Origin: Ruminococcaceae bacterium UBA5904
GTDB lineage: Bacteria > Bacillota > Clostridia > Oscillospirales > Acutalibacteraceae
DNA length: 11,733 nucleotides
Direction of reading: 5' to 3'
NCBI GenBank assembly: GCA_002431305.1
Contig: DJEG01000077.1
Span: 549 to 12,281 of the forward strand
Shown here: positions 7,009-11,733 of the stretch, in pieces
Numbering within the stretch: the stretch's first letter is position 1
Layout: every line of letters starts with the position of its first letter
Made by a program: the position numbers and the translations under genes
The notes under the pieces: generated by a model
Databases searched by the model: none
Seen by the model: only the letters and a program-made list of their open reading frames with translations
What the model was told of the DNA's origin: nothing

Positions 7009-7719
7009 TTAAATTCTGTCGATAATGTCAAGCACTTCTGAATTTAAATTGAGATTTATTTCTTCAAATCCGTTATCCTTATCGTAATAAAAACAGTCGC
7101 CGTCCTCGTTTCCGCAGACGGTGTAGTATTTTCCGTCGACATAGCAGAAACCGGCGCCGTTGTCCATTGCGATGCCCGAAAGACCGCCGGATTTTATCGC
7201 GTCGGAGAATGTACGCCAGTTCTCGCTCTGATAGTGCGGACAGCTCGTAAACGGGATGAATCCGAGACAGTCGTAAAACATGAAGCTTCCGTCTTCTCCG
7301 CAGTCGTCGTAGCCCTGATTAAACCAGCACATCGCGCCTGAGGACAGTCCGCACATGACTTTACCGTCGGCGTACGCATTTTTCAGATACTTATCCGCGC
7401 CTGTTGATTTCCATGTGTCCATTAAGAATTTGAGATTTCCCCCGCCGACGTAGATTATGTCGGCTTTGTTTATTTTTTCGGCGATAACGGATTCGGTCAC
7501 GTCGGAATGAGTCAGATACAGTATATCAATATTATTGCATCCGCGCGCCTTAAAATTATCCATAATAACGTCGTCCCCGCCGATATCGTCGTGTCCCGCA
7601 GTCGGAACAAAGAGAAAGTCGGGATTTTTTTTGCCCGAAAGCGAAACTATATGCTCTGCGACGCTTGTCATTTCGCCGTTGTCGTATCTGCCCCCGCCGA
7701 GAGCTACTATTTTACCCAT
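7009..7719 (-). CDS. Peptidase family S51 (PepE/cyanophycinase-like) protein
   Basis: A 236-residue cytoplasmic serine peptidase of the S51 clan, related to PepE, which cleaves Asp-X dipeptides. The N-terminus has KIVALGGGRYD (3-13). YVGGGNLKFLMDTW (90-103) is the typical strand-turn before the active site. The nucleophile elbow is GLSSGAMCWF (124-133), with S126 as the probable nucleophile. H162 in CPHYQ fits the catalytic histidine, and NGAGF (187-191) is a further conserved patch. The start chosen is the ATG at 7719, preceded by GGAGG at an 8-base gap. A longer frame from a TTG at 7740 would place that ribosome binding site inside the gene. No signal peptide. It has its own promoter at 7753-7781, and the PHP gene downstream has a separate one. 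Substrate not known; aspartyl dipeptidase is a guess from the family. Confidence 0.88.
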   Translation of the reverse strand: MGKIVALGGGRYDNGEMTSVAEHIVSLSGKKNPDFLFVPTAGHDDIGGDDVIMDNFKARGCNNIDILYLTHSDVTESVIAEKINKADIIYVGGGNLKFLMDTWKSTGADKYLKNAYADGKVMCGLSSGAMCWFNQGYDDCGEDGSFMFYDCLGFIPFTSCPHYQSENWRTFSDAIKSGGLSGIAMDNGAGFCYVDGKYYTVCGNEDGDCFYYDKDNGFEEINLNLNSEVLDIIDRI

Positions 7720-7727
7720 AAAAAATT

Positions 7728-7732
7728 CCTCC
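7728..7732 (-). promoter_or_regulatory. Ribosome binding site that fixes the S51 peptidase start
   Basis: GGAGG on the minus strand lies eight bases before the ATG at 7719 and inside the alternative, longer TTG-started frame. This favours the shorter protein. Confidence 0.85.
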
Positions 7733-7752
7733 GAATTCAAAAATCGGTTAAT

Positions 7753-7781
7753 ATCTTATCATGAATTCGCCTTTTTATCAA
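7753..7781 (-). promoter_or_regulatory. Sigma-A promoter of the S51 peptidase gene
   Basis: On the minus strand TTGATA (7781-7776), a 17-base spacer and TAAGAT (7758-7753) form a good promoter with a start near 7746, about 27 bases before the ATG. Confidence 0.65.
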
Positions 7782-7798
7782 TAAATTCGCGGAAAAAT

Positions 7799-7950
7799 GA
7801 AAAAAATGTGTAAAACATAGCCTTGAAAGTACGGAAAAACGAGTAAAAACAGTATTAAAAACCTCGGAAAAATGTGTAAAACACAGGGTATAATATTAAG
7901 AAAAATGTGTAAAAACCATATTGAAAACATAAGAAAAACGTGTTAATATG
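7799..7950 (+). repeat. Degenerate tandem repeat, period about 33 bases, five units
   Basis: Copies of a motif close to gaaaaatgtgtaaaac begin at about 7799, 7833, 7866, 7900 and 7933, a steady step of 33-34 bases. Between them a tattgaaaac-like stretch also recurs in part (ttgaaa at 7823 and 7921, tattaaaa at 7853). The last two units supply the -35 and -10 boxes of the AAA_14 gene promoter. This could be a set of binding sites for a regulator, or a decayed duplication of a promoter segment. There are no distinct spacers, so it is not a CRISPR array. Confidence 0.6.
7921..7949 (+). promoter_or_regulatory. Sigma-A promoter of the AAA_14 ATPase gene
   Basis: TTGAAA (7921-7926), a 17-base spacer and TAATAT (7944-7949). 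The start would be near 7956, leaving a leader of about 26 bases. Both boxes lie within the 33-base tandem repeats. Confidence 0.65.
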
Positions 7951-7982
7951 ATTATGGCAAAAGAGAGTCGGGAGGTATATTT

Positions 7983-9275
7983 ATGAGGAGAAACGCGCTC
8001 GAGCTTCTTAAAAAATGGAAAGACGACAGCGAACGCAAACCCTTGATATTAAAGGGCGCGCGCCAGGTCGGCAAAACATGGCTTATGAAGGAATTCGGAC
8101 GGACATGCTACGACAATTTCGTGTATTTCAACTTTGACGAGGACGACGAGCTGAAAACTGTATTTGAAAAGAATAAAAATCCCGAAAGAATCGTCGAGCT
8201 TCTGTCGCTTATTTCGGGCAGAAAAATAGAGAAGAAAAAAACGCTCATTATTTTCGACGAGGTACAGGAGTGCCCGAACGCGCTCAATTCTCTCAAATAT
8301 TTTAAGGAAAACGCAAACGACTATCACATCATTTCAGCCGGAAGTCTGCTCGGTACGCTTCTCTCACAGCCAAAATCATACCCCGTCGGAATGGTTAATC
8401 TTATAAATATATATCCGCTGACGTTCGGAGAATTTCTCGAGGCGGTACAGCCGGAGCTTTATGAATATTATAAGGAAATAAAAAAAGACGTTCAGCCCGA
8501 GGAGTATTTTCATACACGGCTTACCGAGGCGTATAACACGTATCTCATAATCGGCGGTATGCCCGAATGTGCCGCGTCGTGGATAAAATACAAGGATCCC
8601 GAGAGAGTTGCGGGAATTCAGCGTGAGCTTATAGAAATATACGAAAATGATTTTTCGAAACATAACGGAAGCATAAACAGCGGACGTATTCTCATGGTTT
8701 TCCGCAGTATCGTTTCACAGCTTGCAAAGCCGAATGAAAAATTTGTCTACGGCGCGGTGAGAAGCGGAGCGAGAGCGAGAGAATTTGAGGAAGCGATAGA
8801 GTGGCTCGTCTCGGCGGGCATGGTCAACCGCGTTTATAATATTTCGAAGCCGGAACACCCGCTTCCCGCGTTTGATAAAATCGAGCAGTTTAAGCTGTTT
8901 TTATTCGATACGGGACTTCTCAAAATGATGGCGGGCGTTGACAACAGCGCGGTTCTTTTAAAAACCGATTATCAGTTTAAAGGGGCGCTTACGGAAAATT
9001 ACGTGCTTCAGCAGTTAAAGGGCTGTTTTGACTGCGACCCGAGATATTATGCGGACAAAGACGGTGAAATTGATTTTATAGTTCAGAATAAAACACAGAT
9101 TATTCCGATTGAAGTAAAGGGCGGAGAGGATAAATCCGCACCGTCTTTTAAAAAGTACATTTCCGTGTATAACCCGGAATGCGCTGTCAGATTTTCAAAA
9201 AGAGGTTACAGAACCGACGGAAAAATAACGAATATCCCGCTGTACCTTGCAGAAAAGATGAAAGAATTAATATAG
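7983..9275 (+). CDS. AAA_14/DUF4143 family ATPase with PD-(D/E)XK-like C-terminus
   Basis: A 430-residue ATPase of a family common and often multi-copy in gut anaerobes, with no settled function. The N-terminal AAA domain has Walker A GARQVGKT (25-32), Walker B LIIFDE (88-93) and a sensor-like HIISAGS (115-121). The C-terminal DUF4143 part follows (about 200-430). It contains FLFDTGLL (306-313), GALTENYVLQQL (E338), GEIDFIV (D364) and IIPIEVKGG (E377, K379). E338, D364 and E-x-K together fit a PD-(D/E)XK nuclease-type active site. The start is firm, with GGGAGG seven bases before the ATG. It stands alone, with its own promoter and terminator, so it is not part of a visible system. A role in DNA handling is inferred from the domains only. 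It may be laterally acquired, as relatives often are. Confidence 0.9.
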   Translation: MRRNALELLKKWKDDSERKPLILKGARQVGKTWLMKEFGRTCYDNFVYFNFDEDDELKTVFEKNKNPERIVELLSLISGRKIEKKKTLIIFDEVQECPNALNSLKYFKENANDYHIISAGSLLGTLLSQPKSYPVGMVNLINIYPLTFGEFLEAVQPELYEYYKEIKKDVQPEEYFHTRLTEAYNTYLIIGGMPECAASWIKYKDPERVAGIQRELIEIYENDFSKHNGSINSGRILMVFRSIVSQLAKPNEKFVYGAVRSGARAREFEEAIEWLVSAGMVNRVYNISKPEHPLPAFDKIEQFKLFLFDTGLLKMMAGVDNSAVLLKTDYQFKGALTENYVLQQLKGCFDCDPRYYADKDGEIDFIVQNKTQIIPIEVKGGEDKSAPSFKKYISVYNPECAVRFSKRGYRTDGKITNIPLYLAEKMKELI

Positions 9276-9284
9276 CAAAATAAA

Positions 9285-9325
9285 ACCGCCGAATCGGTCA
9301 GTTCCGACTCGGCGGTAAATATTTA
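9285..9325 (+). terminator. Hairpin terminator after the AAA_14 gene
   Basis: accgccga (9285-9292) pairs with tcggcggt (9309-9316), and after one mismatch tcgg (9294-9297) pairs with ccga (9304-9307) around a six-base loop. It starts nine bases past the stop codon. The tail aaatattt is AT-rich, not a long T run. Confidence 0.7.
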
Positions 9326-9329
9326 ACGG

Positions 9330-9354
9330 AAAAGCGTTCGGAATGAATCAGCCG
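9330..9354 (+). repeat. 25-base direct repeat, copy 1
   Basis: This copy starts aaaagcgttcggaatg and is identical over 25 bases to 9466-9490, 136 bases further on. The two copies bracket a hairpin-bearing segment with no gene. Confidence 0.85.
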
Positions 9355-9391
9355 TCAGTGCATAAGTTTCATTCGGCACTTTATATAATGA

Positions 9392-9409
9392 CAAATCCGT
9401 CAGGATTTG
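9392..9409. repeat. Small perfect hairpin between the direct repeats
   Basis: caaatcc (9392-9398) and ggatttg (9403-9409) pair over seven bases around gtca. Not followed by a T run, so probably part of the repeat element and not a terminator. Confidence 0.55.
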
Positions 9410-9465
9410 CACCGACACTATTCACTTTTCACTCGGGATATTTACATCCTTTTCATGGGATAGGA

Positions 9466-9490
9466 AAAAGCGTTCGGAATGAATCAGCCG
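9466..9490 (+). repeat. 25-base direct repeat, copy 2
   Basis: Identical to 9330-9354. Counting flanking bases, the match extends to about 27 of 28 with one extra A. It is followed at once by the strong hairpin at 9493-9523, whereas copy 1 is not. Confidence 0.85.
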
Positions 9491-9492
9491 AA

Positions 9493-9523
9493 CATCAACC
9501 GCCGTTCCAAACGGCGGTTGATG
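9493..9523. repeat. Strong perfect hairpin, 13-base stem
   Basis: catcaaccgccgt (9493-9505) and acggcggttgatg (9511-9523) pair perfectly around tccaa. No T run follows on either strand, so it is more like a dispersed palindromic repeat than an intrinsic terminator, though it could slow transcription from either side. Confidence 0.6.
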
Positions 9524-9571
9524 CTTGCCCGACGGCGTACAAAAGTACTCCGAGGGTGAGGATGGTTCATA

Positions 9572-9612
9572 GCAAAAAGCCAACCTTTTTTATATTTACA
9601 ACTGCTTTTTGC
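9572..9612 (-). terminator. Possible terminator of the ABC transporter gene
   Basis: gcaaaaagc (9572-9580) and gctttttgc (9604-9612) are perfect nine-base inverted repeats around a 23-base AT-rich loop, just past the end of the minus-strand ABC gene. The large loop makes the assignment uncertain. Confidence 0.4.
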
Positions 9613-9636
9613 GGTCCGGACGTTTTTAACATCCCA

Positions 9637-11733
9637 TCACTCTGTTCTCAATGCCAGTACGGGGTCTTTTTTCGCCGCCATTTTCGCGGGGATAAATCCG
9701 CCGAGCACGGTCAGTATCAAACTTACCGCCATAAGCGCAAGCGCGTACAGCGGGTTGAGTTTCGCAACGCCCGAAAGACCCGTCATGTTGTAAATTATAA
9801 TATTAATAGGAATAATCAGCACGTAGGCGATCGCGATTCCGAGCGTACCGGAGCAGAGACCCGTGATGAACGTTTCCGCATTGAATACGCGTGTGATGTC
9901 CTTGCTCCTTGCGCCCAAAGCTCTCAGAACGCCTATCTCCTTTGTTCTCTCGAGGACGGAAATGTACGTGATTATCGCAATCATTATCAGCGACACTACG
10001 AGCGAAATCGCCGCGAATGCGATAAGAACGATTGTGATAGCGTCCATAATGCTTCCCGTCATCTCGGTTATCGTGCTCGAAAGGTCGGTATAAACGACGG
10101 TGTCGTCCTCGCTTTTACCCTCGTTGTATTTATCGAGATACTGAATAACCGCGTCCTTAGCCTCGAAGTTACAGGGGTAAACGAGTATGCAAACCGGCGA
10201 CGAATTTCCGCCGAGCGCGGAGAGCATTGCCGATTTGTCCGAATACGAATCGCTCGAAAAGAATACGGGCGTGTCGCTCTCGGACTGCGCCTTATAAACG
10301 GCGGTCGACTCGTTTTTCTCGATCAATTTATCGACGAGCTTTTCGGAGTACGCGATACCCGTGCTCAAAAAGCCCATAGCGGTACCGCCCTTGATTCTGA
10401 CGACTCCCGAAACAGTGAGAGTTTCGCATTTATCATTATTATAAACAGAATTAAGGTTGTTCTCCGACGTCTTCATATAGAGCTTGTAATTGTCGTTATA
10501 CGTGTACATAAGGTCGTTGTCCGCGAATTTATACTGCGTACCGACAATCTCGTCAAACGGGATGTCCTTATCGTCCGAAACGTCGAATCCGAGCGACTCG
10601 AGGACGGATTTGTCGACCCTGTTCTGCGTGTCGACGACCATGACAATCTCGTTTTCATTCTTCGGATAGCTTCCCGCAAGGATGTCATAATTCGATTCAA
10701 GATACGACGTCTGACCCTCGCCGAGTGTTTCGGGGTAAGTCGAAATGCCCATTCCGCTCGTCGAATACATGCTCGAAAAATCGGCTGTCGAGAACTGCGA
10801 GAGCGATATCTGTTTTATTTTTCCGTCGGAGGTCTTATAAAGAACGTTCATCGGGAAACTCTTGATACGGCTTACGGAATTGCATATCGACGGGTCGATG
10901 TTGTCTAAATACGATTCAAAATCGCCGTCTAATTTATTGATGTGAACGGTCGCCTCGTGCGTAAGGTCGTACGGCTTTACCGCGGTTGTGTCGGCAAACT
11001 GCACTTCTCCGCTCATCATTGATTTAAACTGCGTTTTCATCTCCTGAATATCCTCTTCGGAGTAATTCGCGGACATGGGCAGAATCATTATCGGAAATTC
11101 TGACAGAGCGTTCGACTGGTATTTGTCGACCTGAATTTTAAATCCGCCCGACAGCGCGAGAATCAGCGCGATGCCGATAATTCCTATGCTCGAAGCAAAT
11201 GCGGTAAGCGCGGTACGCCATTTTTTCGTCGTAATATTTTTGCCCGAGAGCTTAAGCGCCGTTTTAAACGACATACTCGTTTTCTTGAGTTCGTAATTAT
11301 TATCCGAATCCGCGCCGTCGAACGGGTTTGTGTCGTTCGTAACCTTGCCGTCGGAAAAGCTTATGATTCTGTCGGCGTATTCGTTTGCAAGCTCGGGGTT
11401 GTGCGTAACCATTATGACGAGTTTGTCTGCGGCAATCTCCTTGATTAAATCCATTATCTGCTTGCTTGTCTCTGTGTCGAGTGCGCCTGTCGGCTCGTCG
11501 GCGAGGATTATATCCGGGTCGTTTGCGAGTGCGCGGGCAATCGCGACTCTCTGCATCTGACCGCCGGAGAGCTGATTCGGTTTTTTGTGAATATGGTCTT
11601 TTAATCCGACTCTTTCGAGCGCTTCGAGAGCCTTTTTGTGCTTGGTTTCGGGGTCGACTCCGCTTAAGGTCATGCCCATTTCGACGTTGTCGACGATGCT
11701 CAGGTGCGTTATCAGGTTGTAGCTTTGGAATAT
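9637..11733 (-). CDS. ABC transporter, fused ATPase and MacB/FtsX-type permease (N-terminus cut)
   Basis: The open frame enters from the right edge without a start, so 698 residues are visible and the Walker A end is missing. Visible residues 1-18 include the Q-loop (IFQSYNLITHLS). Then come the signature LSGGQMQR (about 55-62), Walker B IILADEP (about 75-81) and the H-loop VTHNPE (about 109-114), typical of MacB/LolD-type ATPases. A permease follows in the same chain: membrane helix 1 (about 175-196), a large outer domain of about 360 residues, then helices at about 564-589, 619-645 and 663-683. Between the second and third lies ISVLERTKEIGVLRALGA, the FtsX coupling motif. This type uses ATP hydrolysis on the inside to drive movement in the outer domain, exporting peptides or lipoproteins or resisting antimicrobials; the substrate here is unknown. 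The ATP-binding part is N-terminal, as in MacB. An internal ATG at 11679 is not the real start. Confidence 0.92.
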   Translation of the reverse strand: MFQSYNLITHLSIVDNVEMGMTLSGVDPETKHKKALEALERVGLKDHIHKKPNQLSGGQMQRVAIARALANDPDIILADEPTGALDTETSKQIMDLIKEIAADKLVIMVTHNPELANEYADRIISFSDGKVTNDTNPFDGADSDNNYELKKTSMSFKTALKLSGKNITTKKWRTALTAFASSIGIIGIALILALSGGFKIQVDKYQSNALSEFPIMILPMSANYSEEDIQEMKTQFKSMMSGEVQFADTTAVKPYDLTHEATVHINKLDGDFESYLDNIDPSICNSVSRIKSFPMNVLYKTSDGKIKQISLSQFSTADFSSMYSTSGMGISTYPETLGEGQTSYLESNYDILAGSYPKNENEIVMVVDTQNRVDKSVLESLGFDVSDDKDIPFDEIVGTQYKFADNDLMYTYNDNYKLYMKTSENNLNSVYNNDKCETLTVSGVVRIKGGTAMGFLSTGIAYSEKLVDKLIEKNESTAVYKAQSESDTPVFFSSDSYSDKSAMLSALGGNSSPVCILVYPCNFEAKDAVIQYLDKYNEGKSEDDTVVYTDLSSTITEMTGSIMDAITIVLIAFAAISLVVSLIMIAIITYISVLERTKEIGVLRALGARSKDITRVFNAETFITGLCSGTLGIAIAYVLIIPINIIIYNMTGLSGVAKLNPLYALALMAVSLILTVLGGFIPAKMAAKKDPVLALRTE

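Noticed and set aside
7720..7740. TTG start giving a seven-residue longer S51 peptidase
   Set aside because: The strong GGAGG lies inside this extension and is ideally spaced for the ATG at 7719, where the family's conserved N-terminus begins.
7799..7950. CRISPR array
   Set aside because: Units are degenerate, the step of 33 bases leaves no room for unique spacers, and no cas gene is present.
9343..10908. Long plus-strand open frame (521 codons) opposite the ABC permease
   Set aside because: It is antisense to a clearly recognisable permease, starts inside the direct-repeat region without a good ribosome binding site, and its product is rich in Arg, His and Asn with no known domain. It is a shadow of the codon bias on the other strand.
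1..11733. tRNA or rRNA gene
   Set aside because: No cloverleaf with a TTCGA-type arm and CCA-like end, and no rRNA segment, was recognised by eye on either strand.

Overview
The window looks like chromosomal DNA from a Gram-positive, low-to-moderate GC bacterium, most likely an uncultured gut-type Clostridia (Oscillospiraceae/Ruminococcaceae-like). This rests on strong GGAGG ribosome binding sites, near-consensus sigma-A promoters, a prokaryotic RING-finger/DUF2628 membrane protein, a secreted PHP-domain protein, and short palindromic repeats between genes. The taxonomic call is an inference from gene families and signals; no search was run. Stops TAA, TAG and TGA are all used, so the standard bacterial code fits.

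Layout. 1-86 (minus): start of a small unidentified protein cut by the window edge. 146-3501 (minus): a tight three-gene operon transcribed RING/DUF2628 protein, then galU, then rlmD, with intergenic gaps of 18 and 2 bases. Its promoter (3820-3848) lies beyond a ~290-base element with inverted terminal repeats that occupies the 5' leader. 3865-5066 (plus): prfB (release factor 2) with a perfect consensus promoter, diverging from the operon above, followed by a hairpin terminator. 5130-5406: no gene; it holds a ~148-base inverted-repeat, MITE-like element. 5407-6870 (minus): secreted PHP-family phosphoesterase-like protein, with a 27-base palindrome laid over its promoter. 7009-7719 (minus): S51-family peptidase with its own promoter. 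7740-7982: a promoter region with about five degenerate tandem repeats of period ~33 bases. 7983-9275 (plus): AAA_14/DUF4143 ATPase with an apparently intact PD-(D/E)XK-type nuclease motif, then a hairpin terminator. 9317-9636: no gene; it holds an exact 25-base direct repeat and several hairpins. 9637-11733 (minus): MacB/FtsX-type ABC transporter with ATPase and permease fused, its N-terminus cut by the window edge.

How the genes relate. Most are housekeeping functions: rRNA methylation, UDP-glucose synthesis for the envelope, and translation termination. Interspersed are cell-surface or membrane proteins (RING/DUF2628, PHP, ABC transporter) and one ATPase of a family that is often mobile. 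I see no convincing multi-gene defence, secondary-metabolite or phage system. The least explained parts are non-coding: the inverted-repeat leader of the RING-galU-rlmD operon, a motif it shares with the leader of the AAA_14 gene, the 33-base tandem repeats, and the palindromic operator candidate before the PHP gene.
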